A stretch of DNA of 64,000 nucleotides, from assembly GCA_003567005.1 (NCBI GenBank), contig PXBF01000107.1, positions 1 to 64,000 on the forward strand. The letters run 5' to 3'. Under the pieces are notes generated by a model. It searched no databases and had not been told where the DNA came from. It saw nothing but the letters and a program-made list of their open reading frames with translations. A program made the translations under genes and the position numbers. This DNA is from PVC group bacterium. Its GTDB lineage: Bacteria > Verrucomicrobiota > Kiritimatiellia > UBA8416. Shown one piece after another: positions 26,229-34,623 of the stretch; within the stretch, counting starts at the first letter, position 1, and each line of letters opens with the position of its first letter.

Positions 26229-27254
26229 ATGAAGATAGCACTGATTGGCCTCCCGCAGGCAGGTAAAAAAACGTTATTTTCCTTGTTAACCGGTCGAGTC
26301 GTTTCTGAAAACAGAAAGCCTGGCGAGGTTGTTGAGGGCGTTGCCCCTATACGTGATCCTCGTGTTGATCGTTTGTATGATCTATATGCCGCCAAACGTG
26401 CGGTATATGCCGATAATCACTTTGTCTTGTGTCCAGATGCTACATCGGGAAGCGAGTCTCGGGCATGGTTAGATGCTGCCCGCCGTTGTGACTTGCTGTG
26501 TCTGGTAGTGCGCTCCTTTGATTCGGATCAGGTTTATCACCCGTCAGGCAGTGTTGATGCGGACCGCGATGAGGAGGATTTGCGTACCGAATTGCTCTTT
26601 GCTGACATGGAGCTCGTTGAAAAGCGTCTGGCCCGGTTAGAGAAAGAGGCAAAAGCGGGGCTGTCGAGCCAGCAGAAACTTGAGCAAAGCACCTTGCAAG
26701 TTTGCATGAAGCATTTGGAAGATGGTGTTGTATTACGCGATGCCGATTTGGATCAGGACGCGGTTTCAGCCATACGGAGTTTGGGTTTGTTGACCATGCT
26801 GCCTGTTCTGGTGGTAGAAAACGTCTCTGAGGGCCAAACAGAAGGTAACCATGGTCGATTGGCTGTTTCCTGTCTGATCGAGCAGGAAATTGCATCGATG
26901 GAGGAGGCCTCGGAGCGTCAAGAATTTTTAGAGAGTTTAGGTTTGAGCGAGAGCGGCCTGGATCGGTTCAATGCTGCGGCCTATGATGCACAGGGGCTCA
27001 TGTCGTTTTATACGGCAGGAAAAGCTGAATGCCGGGCTTGGACGATACGCAAAGATTCGCTTGCTCCTGTGGCGGGTGGTAAAATTCATAGTGATATTGA
27101 GCGTGGGTTTATCCGTGTAGAGGTCATTAAGTATGAAGACTTGTTAGTGGCTGGTTCTGAGTCTGCCGCGAAAGATCAGGGTAAGATGCTAACCAAGGGA
27201 CGGGATTACGTACTCGAAGATGGTGATGTGTGCCACTTTCTTTTTAACGTGTAG
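26229..27254 (+). CDS. Divergent YchF/Obg-like (DUF933) protein
   Basis: 341 residues, near the usual YchF length. The C-terminal part is a clear YchF TGS/DUF933 domain: AWTIRKDSLAPVAGGKIHSD, RGFIRVEVIKYEDL and YVLEDGDVCHFLFNV. The N-terminal loop reads GLPQAGKKTLF, where YchF has GLPNVGKSTLF: the Mg2+-binding Ser is Lys here. The D-x-A-G switch region cannot be found. A coiled coil follows (VEKRLARLEKEAK). It is thus a paralog that probably binds nucleotide poorly or not at all. The real ychF, if present, lies elsewhere. Confidence 0.75.
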   Translation: MKIALIGLPQAGKKTLFSLLTGRVVSENRKPGEVVEGVAPIRDPRVDRLYDLYAAKRAVYADNHFVLCPDATSGSESRAWLDAARRCDLLCLVVRSFDSDQVYHPSGSVDADRDEEDLRTELLFADMELVEKRLARLEKEAKAGLSSQQKLEQSTLQVCMKHLEDGVVLRDADLDQDAVSAIRSLGLLTMLPVLVVENVSEGQTEGNHGRLAVSCLIEQEIASMEEASERQEFLESLGLSESGLDRFNAAAYDAQGLMSFYTAGKAECRAWTIRKDSLAPVAGGKIHSDIERGFIRVEVIKYEDLLVAGSESAAKDQGKMLTKGRDYVLEDGDVCHFLFNV

Positions 27255-27402
27255 TCAATTGTCGATTTTGCTACGTCTCCTTTTGCCCGAAACACGTTTT
27301 TGTAGATTGTTCGTAAGAAGCATATAAAAAGTACAAATGATCTTTTCGTCAGAAAGGAAAGGGTTACGCCCCCCGTTTCTGTATGTTTTTGGTATCGAAT
27401 AC

Positions 27403-27858
27403 ATGAAAGAAAACCCTATGGATATGCCAACCATATCAGCAGCTCAGGAAGATTATTTGGAGGCGATCATCACATTAGAGGCTGAGCGGGGTCGTGCCCG
27501 CGTGCGTGACTTGGCCGACAAGCTAGCTGTGCACAAATCAACGGTCACGGCCGCCTTGAAAATGCTCACGGAAAAAGGTTTGATAGACTATGAACCGTAT
27601 GGACGCATTGTTTTGAAGGAGGCGGGGCGGCGTGCGGCTCAACGGGTGGCGCGGCGTCATGATTTGTTACGGCGTTTTCTTCAAGATGTGCTGCTTGTTG
27701 AAGAGCATGTAGCTGAGGAGAATGCTTGTCGTATGGAACATGTTATGGATCCCGGTCTGCTGAAACGTGTCGAGCAGTTTTATGCCTATTTGCATGAAAA
27801 GGAAATGGAGGATTGCAAGTGGTTTTCCGGGTTCCGTGATTACGTCAAGAGGGCTTGA
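27403..27858 (+). CDS. DtxR/MntR-family metal-dependent repressor
   Basis: 151 residues. A winged helix (RVRDLADKLAVHKSTVTAAL) is followed by the dimerisation and metal domain. Ligand candidates are D17 and E20 (QEDYLEAI, as D8/E11 of MntR), H86 (RRHDLL), and C109, E112, H113 (ENACRMEHVM, as Cys102/Glu105/His106 of DtxR). The SH3-like third domain is absent, as in MntR. It would bind DNA when loaded with Mn2+ or Fe2+. No metal transporter is adjacent. ATG 27403 was chosen; 27418 and 27424 are alternatives and no ribosome site decides. Confidence 0.85.
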   Translation: MKENPMDMPTISAAQEDYLEAIITLEAERGRARVRDLADKLAVHKSTVTAALKMLTEKGLIDYEPYGRIVLKEAGRRAAQRVARRHDLLRRFLQDVLLVEEHVAEENACRMEHVMDPGLLKRVEQFYAYLHEKEMEDCKWFSGFRDYVKRA

Positions 27859-27928
27859 GTCTTATGTTGTATTGTATGGTTTCCCGTGCTTATCGACATG
27901 ATTGCGTTCGCGGACAAGGAAATAGCAA

Positions 27929-28492
27929 ATGGATTTGATTCTTGGGTCACAATCTCCACGTCGCAAGCGTTTGTTGGCAACGCTTGGGGTTCCGTTTCGC
28001 TGTTTAACTCCTCATGTAGAAGAACTGTCGGATGGGTTCTTGCCCCGCGCGCTTGTGCAGGAAAATGCATTGATTAAATGGCGTTGGTGTTGTGAGCAAG
28101 AGCCGGAGTCCTTAATTCTTACTGCGGATACAACGGTTGAAATTGATGGTATGGTGTTAGGGAAGCCGCGTGACAGGAGTGATGCGGAAGCGATGTTGCA
28201 GCGCCAGTCTGGGCGTGTGCAGTCTGTGCATACCGGTTATGCATTGGGGTATGCAAAGGAGGGGGACAAACCCTTGCGGTATGGTGTTGTGACTTCTGCG
28301 GTTACTTTCAAAAAACTTTCACCGGCGGATATCCAGACCTATATTGATCGTGTACAGCCCTATGACCGCGCGGGCGCTTATGACATTGATGAAAGTGGAG
28401 ATTTGCTTGTTGCGTCTTGTTGCGGGTCGCGCACGAATGTCATGGGGTTGCCCATGGAACGGATTCGGGAATTATGGGATTGTATTCATTGA
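27929..28492 (+). CDS. maf: Maf-family nucleoside triphosphate pyrophosphatase
   Basis: 187 residues. LILGSQSPRRKRLLATLG at the N-terminus, TADTTVEIDG and GKPRDRSDAEAML are the three Maf signatures (phosphate-binding S-x-R-R, catalytic D, K). The enzyme hydrolyses dTTP, UTP or modified nucleotides to monophosphates and limits septum formation when overproduced. Its TGA overlaps the ATG of the dihydrouridine synthase by one base. Confidence 0.94.
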   Translation: MDLILGSQSPRRKRLLATLGVPFRCLTPHVEELSDGFLPRALVQENALIKWRWCCEQEPESLILTADTTVEIDGMVLGKPRDRSDAEAMLQRQSGRVQSVHTGYALGYAKEGDKPLRYGVVTSAVTFKKLSPADIQTYIDRVQPYDRAGAYDIDESGDLLVASCCGSRTNVMGLPMERIRELWDCIH

Positions 28493-29511
28493 TGTTGCGT
28501 TCTCCCTTCTGGCTTGCGCCGATGGCGGGATATACGGATCAGGCGATGCGCCGTGTATTTCGTGGTTTTGGTTCAGGCCTTTTCTATACAGAGGTGGCTG
28601 TTGCGCAGGGCCTCATCAGGCGTTCTGCTCCATCATGGCATTTGTTGGCCTGTGAACCTGAAGAGAGGCCAGTGGCAGCCCATATATATGGTTCAGACCC
28701 TGCAGTAATGGCAGACGCCGCGAGAATGTTGGAAGCAACAGGTCGTTTTGCCGCCGTCGACATAAATTGTGGTTGTCCTGTGCGCAAAATCGTTGCAAAA
28801 GGTGCAGGGGCAGCCTTGATTCGTGATCCTGCACGAATCGGTACAATTGTAAAGGCCGTGGTAGATGCTGTGACGTTGCCTGTGATGGTAAAAACCAGAA
28901 TTGGATTTGACGTAGGCTCCCTTCAAATTATGGAAATACTCCGGCATGTAGAAGATGCGGGGGCAGCAGCAATGGCGGTTCATGGGCGTTTTGCGGACCA
29001 ACATCACAAGGGGGATGCCGATTGGTCTGTTATTGCTTCCGTAAAGGATGCGGCCACGATTCCGATTATTGGCAATGGAGGCATTCGAACAGCTAAGCAG
29101 GCTGTTTATGCCCTACGGCATTATGGTGTAGATGCTGTTCTATTGGCACGTGGGGCCGTTGGAAATCCGTGGATTTTAGCGGATGCGGAAAGGCTTTTGC
29201 AGCATGAAACGATTCCTGTGCGTGACTACGCTGCGTTACGGGAGGTGATTCACGCGCACTTGGATGCGCTGATTGCACTCAAATGCAAAGAACGAGCTTG
29301 GCGAAGAAAAAAGCGCATGGACCCAGACCATGCGGCCGCTTTACAATTTCGCTGTCATTTGATCCAATATCTCGCCGGACTGGAACACTGGGCTGACATC
29401 CGTAGACGTTTCAATGATATTGCCTCCAGTGATGAAATTCGCGAAATGGTTGATGTAGTCATTTCTCGCCAAGCGCATCCTTGGCACATCTTGTACCCTT
29501 CAAGGGGGTGA
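28492..29511 (+). CDS. dus: tRNA-dihydrouridine synthase
   Basis: 339 residues, an FMN TIM barrel. APMAGYTDQAMRRVF starts the barrel; DINCGCPVRKIVAKGAGAAL holds the catalytic Cys that protonates uracil C5; MAVHGRFADQHHKGDADW and IPIIGNGGI bind FMN phosphate. It reduces uridines in tRNA D-loops with NADPH and resembles the DusB group. ATG 28492 overlaps the maf stop (TGATG); the ATG at 28474 with GGGA upstream would lengthen it by six residues. Confidence 0.92.
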   Translation: MLRSPFWLAPMAGYTDQAMRRVFRGFGSGLFYTEVAVAQGLIRRSAPSWHLLACEPEERPVAAHIYGSDPAVMADAARMLEATGRFAAVDINCGCPVRKIVAKGAGAALIRDPARIGTIVKAVVDAVTLPVMVKTRIGFDVGSLQIMEILRHVEDAGAAAMAVHGRFADQHHKGDADWSVIASVKDAATIPIIGNGGIRTAKQAVYALRHYGVDAVLLARGAVGNPWILADAERLLQHETIPVRDYAALREVIHAHLDALIALKCKERAWRRKKRMDPDHAAALQFRCHLIQYLAGLEHWADIRRRFNDIASSDEIREMVDVVISRQAHPWHILYPSRG

Positions 29512-29800
29512 TTGTTATGAAGGAACAGTCGCACACACAGTAATTCTCTTATTAGACGCAGCTGCCTTTAGGCGGAATGGAAAACGGTGTAAAATCGGAG
29601 AAAAACCTTTTTGTAGTATTTGCTGTAGCCGGAATCTTCAGGTTTTGGTGCGCACAATGAGAATTGCTGCGTATAACCCCTTTTTTGCTGTTAAAAGCAC
29701 TGCGACAATGAAAGGCCAGATAAGAATTGTAGTGTAAAAAACGTTATAAAATATGTAAGGGTAGAGACAATCTGCCGATACATGCGAAAGAGGAGCTATG

Positions 29801-30361
29801 ATGAAAAAAATATTAATAATTTATGTGTTCATATTTGCCATGATGCTTAGTAGAGCATCAGCAGATGTAATCAAATCTACCATAAGCATACATGCTGGGG
29901 TCAATGCTTTTCAACCAGGTTACACGGTTCCAATTGCCTTACGTATTGAAGTGCCGGAAAACTGGTATACGTATGCCGAGGATCCCGGTGATGCTGGCAT
30001 GCCACCTAACATCACATTGAATGCGCCGGAAGGTGTCGAAATCGGAGCGTGGCGGTTCCCTCCGCATGAAACTTTTTCTGATTCTGTTGGCACATACTAT
30101 GGATTTAAAGAGGAAGTTGTGCTTTTAAACGAAATAACGATACCGGTCGATGTTCCGGATGATGTCCACTTCAAAGGGATATTTCATGTTGTGTGGATGA
30201 TTTGTAAGGATATATGTCTGCCTTTTCAAGATCGTGTTACCCTAACGCTGCCGATGGCCTCTGATGGAGAAGCTGTCGTGGAAGTAGACGATTGGGATGC
30301 TCTACTTGAAGCTGGCGGATGGGCTGACGGAGAAGAGAACGCGGAACGTGCCGCAGATTAA
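29801..30361 (+). CDS. Periplasmic DsbD N-terminal (alpha) domain protein
   Basis: 186 residues with a signal peptide (MKKILIIYVFIFAMMLSRASA, cleavage near residue 21). The rest resembles the immunoglobulin-like alpha domain of DsbD: PVALRIEVPENWYTYAEDPG-type start and VVWMICKDICLPF near the end, with C135 and C139 as the redox pair. The transmembrane and thioredoxin domains of DsbD are absent. ATG 29801 was preferred over 29798 since AGGAG lies 5 nt before it. It is followed 18 bp later by a thioredoxin-fold gene. The 289 bp upstream hold no gene. Confidence 0.8.
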   Translation: MKKILIIYVFIFAMMLSRASADVIKSTISIHAGVNAFQPGYTVPIALRIEVPENWYTYAEDPGDAGMPPNITLNAPEGVEIGAWRFPPHETFSDSVGTYYGFKEEVVLLNEITIPVDVPDDVHFKGIFHVVWMICKDICLPFQDRVTLTLPMASDGEAVVEVDDWDALLEAGGWADGEENAERAAD

Positions 30362-30379
30362 GTGAAAGGGGAAAAAGAG

Positions 30380-30997
30380 ATGGACGTAAGGAAAATGTTA
30401 CGTGGTAGCCTGGCAATATTAGCCATTGTGGGGATTCAAGTAGGGACTGCGCAGGCAGCTGTTGAAACAGGAGCTGCGGCCCCAGACTTTACCCTAACTG
30501 ATGTTGCGGGTAATGAGCATACGCTACATGATCATCTAGGCAGTATTATTATACTGGAGTGGACCAATTACGATTGTCCCTTCGTTCGTAAGTTTTACAA
30601 TCCCGGGGTCATGCAGGAGTGGCAAAAGGCCATGGCTGATCAAGGAATTGTATGGTTAACGATCTGTTCGTCCGCGCCAGGCACGCAAGGTCATTTCTCC
30701 CAAGAAGTCTGGAAACAGCGCATGGAAGATTGGAGTGTTGTTGCGCCCGTTTTGCTAGATGAAAGTGGAGATGTTGGTCGTGCGTTTGGTGCGCGGGTGA
30801 CACCGCACATGTATGTCATTGATACCGAGGGGCGTATCGCCTATCAGGGAGCCATCGACAGCATTCGCTCTGTAAATCCAGATGACATTGAACGAGCCGA
30901 TAATTATGTCAAGGCTGCTGTAGAAGCTTTGCTTGCTGGAGAGGAAGTCGAAATCACGGATACAACGCCGTACGGTTGTACGGTAAAATATGAATGA
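30380..30997 (+). CDS. Periplasmic thioredoxin-fold peroxiredoxin-like protein
   Basis: 205 residues with an N-terminal signal (LRGSLAILAIVGIQVGTAQA). APDFTLTDVAGNEHTLHDHL is the AhpC/Redoxin start; WTNYDCPFVRKFY places C66 at the reactive position with the C-P-F-V-R-K pattern of the PRX-like1 group, and TPYGCTVKYE puts a second Cys (C200) at the end, also typical. It may reduce peroxides or thiols in the periplasm, with the DsbD-alpha-like protein as electron donor. ATG 30380 has AAAGGGG upstream. A strong terminator follows. Confidence 0.82.
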   Translation: MDVRKMLRGSLAILAIVGIQVGTAQAAVETGAAAPDFTLTDVAGNEHTLHDHLGSIIILEWTNYDCPFVRKFYNPGVMQEWQKAMADQGIVWLTICSSAPGTQGHFSQEVWKQRMEDWSVVAPVLLDESGDVGRAFGARVTPHMYVIDTEGRIAYQGAIDSIRSVNPDDIERADNYVKAAVEALLAGEEVEITDTTPYGCTVKYE

Positions 30998-31022
30998 TAG
31001 GTCTCTTTGTGCCATTATTCAG

Positions 31023-31053
31023 AGGCTTGGCCATCAAGGGCCAAGCCTTTTTT
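31023..31053 (+). terminator. Rho-independent terminator
   Basis: A 10-bp perfect stem AGGCTTGGCC/GGCCAAGCCT with a 6-nt loop, then TTTTTT, 25 bp after the thioredoxin-fold gene. Confidence 0.93.
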
Positions 31054-31135
31054 ATGTGCCTGCAGTTCAACAATCAGTGACTAAGCAGGAAGAAACATCG
31101 CGCACCATTTGTGATTTCAAAAGTTTAGCGAATGT

Positions 31136-31417
31136 CTATATTTCGTAATCCGAAACATGTCTTTCTGCCACGCGTGTTTTGAGAAACTCGACTACCTTTT
31201 GGTGTTCAGGATGCACTTTGTATGCTTGTAGGTCATCCCAGGTGGCAAATTCGGTATAGAGAGAAATATCAGCCATTGGCCCATCAGGTGTATTCGGTAT
31301 CCCCACGACGATGCGCTTTATTCCCGGCACACGATCTGCTAAAGACGCAAGCTGCGCATGCACAGCTGATAGATCTTCACGCTGATGCAGTTTCCACAAA
31401 ACAATGTGTGTGACCAT
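31136..31417 (-). CDS. Dabb-family (stress-responsive A/B barrel) protein
   Basis: 93 residues. MVTHIVLWKLHQREDL and GIKRIVVGIP ... DISLYTEFATWDDLQAYKVH, VVEFLK match the Dabb ferredoxin-like barrel, a dimeric domain of unknown or varied function. It fills the space between the terminator and a CYTH gene transcribed the same way, 25 bp from it. Confidence 0.88.
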   Translation of the reverse strand: MVTHIVLWKLHQREDLSAVHAQLASLADRVPGIKRIVVGIPNTPDGPMADISLYTEFATWDDLQAYKVHPEHQKVVEFLKTRVAERHVSDYEI

Positions 31418-31442
31418 TTGTATGACTCCTTTTTTGGTTTGA

Positions 31443-31940
31443 TTACCACGTTGTATAAGGATGGTATGCCAAATAGAGGTTGAAGAACCTAGGATCTCCC
31501 GTTACTTCCTTTGTCACAAAAGGCGGAATGGATATGCTATCCGTTTCATCTTGCAATTCGATTTCTGCAAGCAGAAGACCTTCATTCTTGCCCTTGAATA
31601 CATCTATTTCCCAGCGGTTTTCTTTGTGATAATATACATAGCGATCTTTGTGAATAGGGGGATGATCGCAGAGGGTCATGATTCTTTCTGCGTCGTCGAA
31701 AGGTATTTGATACTCAAATTCATGACGCGTATAATGGCCTGATTTTGCTGGTCCTTTTATGGTTATGCATGCACAAGGTATATTTTTATTTGCGGTTGTT
31801 ATACGAACGCGAACAGATCGCAAAGGGTTTGCTTGCAGATAGCACTGCTTGATCTTCCCATGATGCTCAAGATCAGCAGGTAGATCGCATACAAGAAATT
31901 TTCGCTCTATTTCAAGTGGCACAGGGTTGGTGATCCTCAA
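31443..31940 (-). CDS. CYTH-domain protein (triphosphate tunnel metalloenzyme)
   Basis: 165 residues. LEIERKFLVCDLP carries the E-x-E-x-K signature that begins all CYTH enzymes, followed by IKQCYLQ, VRVRITTANK, ITIKGPA, EIDVFKGKNEGLLLAEIEL: alternating charged strands lining a tunnel. The closest group is the bacterial CYTH proteins that hydrolyse inorganic triphosphate. It is transcribed away from dus and downstream of the small HTH regulator, 20 bp apart. Confidence 0.9.
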   Translation of the reverse strand: MRITNPVPLEIERKFLVCDLPADLEHHGKIKQCYLQANPLRSVRVRITTANKNIPCACITIKGPAKSGHYTRHEFEYQIPFDDAERIMTLCDHPPIHKDRYVYYHKENRWEIDVFKGKNEGLLLAEIELQDETDSISIPPFVTKEVTGDPRFFNLYLAYHPYTTW

Positions 31941-31960
31941 GCATTATGTTGCGTTATGCC

Positions 31961-32245
31961 TTACGCATTGCGATTTCTGTGTGGGCAGTCATTTTTCCCT
32001 TCATATAAAAGACTGCAAACAGGTATATCCATGTACTGGGCAATGCGGTCGAGGTTTCTTACAGAAGGAAAGCGTAGTCCACGCTCCCACTGACTCACCA
32101 CCGAAACGGACACATCAAGGTCATGCGAAACACGTTTCAAGGGCAGGCCTTCAGCCTTACGCCATAGGCGCAACCTTTTTCCAAAACGCTCAGCGGTTGA
32201 TATCTCCAGTCTCTCTTTTGGTTTTTTATCGGAAGAAATTGTCAT
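31961..32245 (-). CDS. XRE-family helix-turn-helix regulator
   Basis: 94 residues. LRLWRKAEGLPLKRVSHDLD-VSVSVVSQWERG-RFPSVRNLDRIAQYMD is a Cro/CI-type HTH. About 30 residues precede it and no ligand domain follows. The start is preceded by AAGGAG. Upstream the sequence has TATACAAT twice (32268-32275 and 32284-32291 region), overlapping the likely promoter, so self-regulation is possible. Confidence 0.85.
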   Translation of the reverse strand: MTISSDKKPKERLEISTAERFGKRLRLWRKAEGLPLKRVSHDLDVSVSVVSQWERGLRFPSVRNLDRIAQYMDIPVCSLLYEGKNDCPHRNRNA

Positions 32246-32337
32246 AGTTATCTTGAAACTCCTTTCTATACAATAGGTGTATTATACAATATGCACATCA
32301 TTTGCCAGTTTTTTTTCACAACAAAACAAAAAAACTG
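32246..32337. promoter_or_regulatory. Promoter/operator of the XRE regulator with recO terminator-like hairpin
   Basis: The reverse strand reads ATTGTATAATACACCTATTGTATAG before the HTH gene: a TATAAT -10 box and a near-palindrome TGTATAATACA, plus a second TATTGTATAG. The part next to recO contains CAGTTTTTTT ... AAAAAAACTG, an A/T-rich inverted repeat that may end the recO unit. Confidence 0.45.
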
Positions 32338-33108
32338 TTATTTTCGTGGTAATTTTAGCTGGGTCATTTGTATTGCGATGTCTCGCGCATGTGGAGAGAT
32401 ATCCATCCATAGGGAGATGAAGTGTCCAATAGCGGTAATACCCGTATCTGAGATGTTCTGATGGCTTTTCATACTGGTTGCAGGCAAGGGCTTCTGCAGT
32501 CGCTGTATCACCTGTAGAAAGCGTAACGTGTCCGTATTTACAGAATAGGTTGTGAAGCCACGATAGGTGTTGCAGGCAGGACAGATCATTCCGCCCGCTT
32601 TTGGAGATAAGAGCGCCGGGTTTTTCGGGGTGCTGCGACAAATGATGCAGTGTTGCAGTTGTGGGGTCGTGCCGTGGATCGATAGCAGTTGAAATTCAAA
32701 CCAAAGCATAAGGGGGATTAGAGATGTTGTGCGCTCCAGTGCCTGTAATGCAAGTATGAGGTTCTGGTATAGAACCGGATTTTTTACGCGAGGGAATGTG
32801 CCGCTACCCGCTAACAAGCAAAAATAGCTGAGCAAGGCTGTTTTTTGCCATTGTCCTCTCATGTGGCGTCGTGCGGTAAGTGCGAGGCAGTCTTTAAGGG
32901 TGTGTAACCCATTGAGCTCGCGTTCATAGAAGAGTAGCTCGCATACATATCCTAGATCATATTGTCCGCCCCCGACTCGTTTGGGGCGTTGTGCCCCTTT
33001 GATGACGGTTCCGATTTTTCCGTATTCTGGTGTAATCCAAGTTACAATATGGGATGATCCTCCATATGATGCAATACGGACTGGAATTGCCTCCGTTTTA
33101 GCAATCAT
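32338..33108 (-). CDS. recO: DNA repair protein RecO
   Basis: 256 residues. The N-terminal OB fold (AIPVRIASYGGSSHIVTWITPEYGKIGTVIKGAQRPK) is followed by the helical region and a zinc site (CIICRST ... GGMICPACN). It helps load RecA with RecR at gaps. ATG 33108 was chosen since it overlaps the nth stop by 4 bp and has AAGGAAG upstream; the frame open to 33168 would only re-read the neighbour. It is the last of pyrF-nth-recO. Confidence 0.9.
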   Translation of the reverse strand: MIAKTEAIPVRIASYGGSSHIVTWITPEYGKIGTVIKGAQRPKRVGGGQYDLGYVCELLFYERELNGLHTLKDCLALTARRHMRGQWQKTALLSYFCLLAGSGTFPRVKNPVLYQNLILALQALERTTSLIPLMLWFEFQLLSIHGTTPQLQHCIICRSTPKNPALLSPKAGGMICPACNTYRGFTTYSVNTDTLRFLQVIQRLQKPLPATSMKSHQNISDTGITAIGHFISLWMDISPHARDIAIQMTQLKLPRK

Positions 33109-33776
33109 GCGGGAGGCTTCCTTTTTGCTGTTACGCCAACTTGATTGCAGACTTTTTGAATGGGGCAATCATGACATGCGGGGGCGCGTGGGGTGCAGCG
33201 GGTTTGTCCGAATGCAACGACATAACGGTTCCAACCTTTCCAGTACCGTTTGGGCAATGATTGCCTTAGTTCCATTTCCGTTTCGTGCGGTGTTTTCGTC
33301 TTTACGAGACCAAGTCGATTGCAAATGCGGTGTACATGGATATCTACGCAAATTCCGTAGTCATCGAATGCGGCCGTCACAACGAGGTTTGCCGTTTTTC
33401 TTCCCACCCCGGGCAACTTGCAAAGTTCTTCAACGGTTTTCGGTACTTCGCCATGATATTGATCCAATAGTACCTGTGCCATGCTTTTGAGGTGCTTCGC
33501 TTTGGTGCGATAAAAGCCGACGGGAAAAATCCATTCTGCGATCGTGTCAACAGGAGCCGCCGCGAGATCAGTTGGAGTTGTGATATGAGAAAAAAGGCGT
33601 TGTACAACGACGGATGTTGTTTCATCTTTGGTGCGGGCGCTAAGAACCGTGGCCACCAGAATGCGAAAGGGGCTACCAGCTTGCACGCGCATGAATTCTA
33701 TAACTGGGGCATGTTGCGCTTTGGCATAATGTTCTTTGAGCTTTCGATTGACGTAAGGGATATCCGACACCTTCAT
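33105..33776 (-). CDS. nth: Endonuclease III
   Basis: 223 residues. The helix-hairpin-helix LPGVGRKTANLVVTAAFD carries the catalytic Lys, with the Asp in CVDIHVHRI; CTPRAPACHDCPIQKVC gives the C-x6-C-x2-C-x5-C set of the 4Fe-4S cluster. It removes oxidised pyrimidines. Its start overlaps the pyrF stop by 4 bp and its end overlaps recO. Confidence 0.97.
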   Translation of the reverse strand: MKVSDIPYVNRKLKEHYAKAQHAPVIEFMRVQAGSPFRILVATVLSARTKDETTSVVVQRLFSHITTPTDLAAAPVDTIAEWIFPVGFYRTKAKHLKSMAQVLLDQYHGEVPKTVEELCKLPGVGRKTANLVVTAAFDDYGICVDIHVHRICNRLGLVKTKTPHETEMELRQSLPKRYWKGWNRYVVAFGQTRCTPRAPACHDCPIQKVCNQVGVTAKRKPPA

Positions 33777-34471
33777 GCTACTGGTTCCGATTGGTGTAAT
33801 TCGGTCATAATTTGCTCAGCTGCCAGGCCAGGGTTTTCCGCTTCGAGGATGGGGCGTCCTACAACAATATAGGAAGAGCCATCGGCAACAGCCGTGGCGG
33901 GTGTGGCAATGCGTTTTTGGTCTCCAGCTGCGGTGCCAGCGGGGCGGATGCCTGGTGTGATCAGTAGGGGGGCTTGTCCCAGTTTCTGCCTGAAGCTCCG
34001 GGTTTCGAGTGGAGAGCAAACGAGGCCTTGTAAGCCGCTTTTTATTGCGAGTTCGCCTAGTGCAAGAATATGGGTTTGTAATGTACGCTGTACGCCGATT
34101 GTTTCCAAATCCATCTGATCTAGACTGGTTAAGACTGTAACGGCTACGATATTCAAACGGTTGTTTCCTGCCTGAGCGGCGGCCTCGAGCATCGCTTTTC
34201 CTCCACAAGCATGAACGGTAAGCATATCTACGCCGCATGTTGTGGCACTATCAACGGCACGTCCCACGGTCCGTGGAATATCATGTAGTTTCAGGTCTAG
34301 AAAGACCTTCTTGCCTGCTTGTTTCAAATAGGTAAGCGCTTGGGGACCTGCTGCGGTATATAGTTCAAGTCCCACTTTGTAAAAACTGACGCTATCAGGG
34401 AGCTTCTTTACGATATCCGGTATTTGGTTGGCATTCGGAACATCCAGTGCAACGATTAATTCAGTAGGCAT
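33773..34471 (-). CDS. pyrF: Orotidine 5'-phosphate decarboxylase
   Basis: 232 residues. LIVALDVPNANQ starts the barrel; FLDLKLHDIPRTV holds the D-x-K-x-x-D catalytic set; ITPGIRPAGTAAGDQKRIATP and GSSYIVVGRPI bind the phosphate. It makes UMP. It heads the reverse operon pyrF-nth-recO and diverges from a lipoprotein gene. Confidence 0.96.
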   Translation of the reverse strand: MPTELIVALDVPNANQIPDIVKKLPDSVSFYKVGLELYTAAGPQALTYLKQAGKKVFLDLKLHDIPRTVGRAVDSATTCGVDMLTVHACGGKAMLEAAAQAGNNRLNIVAVTVLTSLDQMDLETIGVQRTLQTHILALGELAIKSGLQGLVCSPLETRSFRQKLGQAPLLITPGIRPAGTAAGDQKRIATPATAVADGSSYIVVGRPILEAENPGLAAEQIMTELHQSEPVA

Positions 34472-34623
34472 CTCTAAAAATCCTTTCTCGATAAGGTTGC
34501 CCGTATTGTAGGGGGTCCGGTATCTGGTGTCGAGTTTCAGCTGATCGTCTTTTGGGTAGACACGAGCTATTGTTGTCTGAGAGTATGCATAAGATTGTGC
34601 ATTCGTTACCTATTGTCATAAAA

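Noticed and set aside
29512..29800. Promoter TTGTAG/TATAAA before the DsbD-alpha gene
   Set aside because: The boxes are only about 12 bp apart, too close for a sigma-70 promoter.
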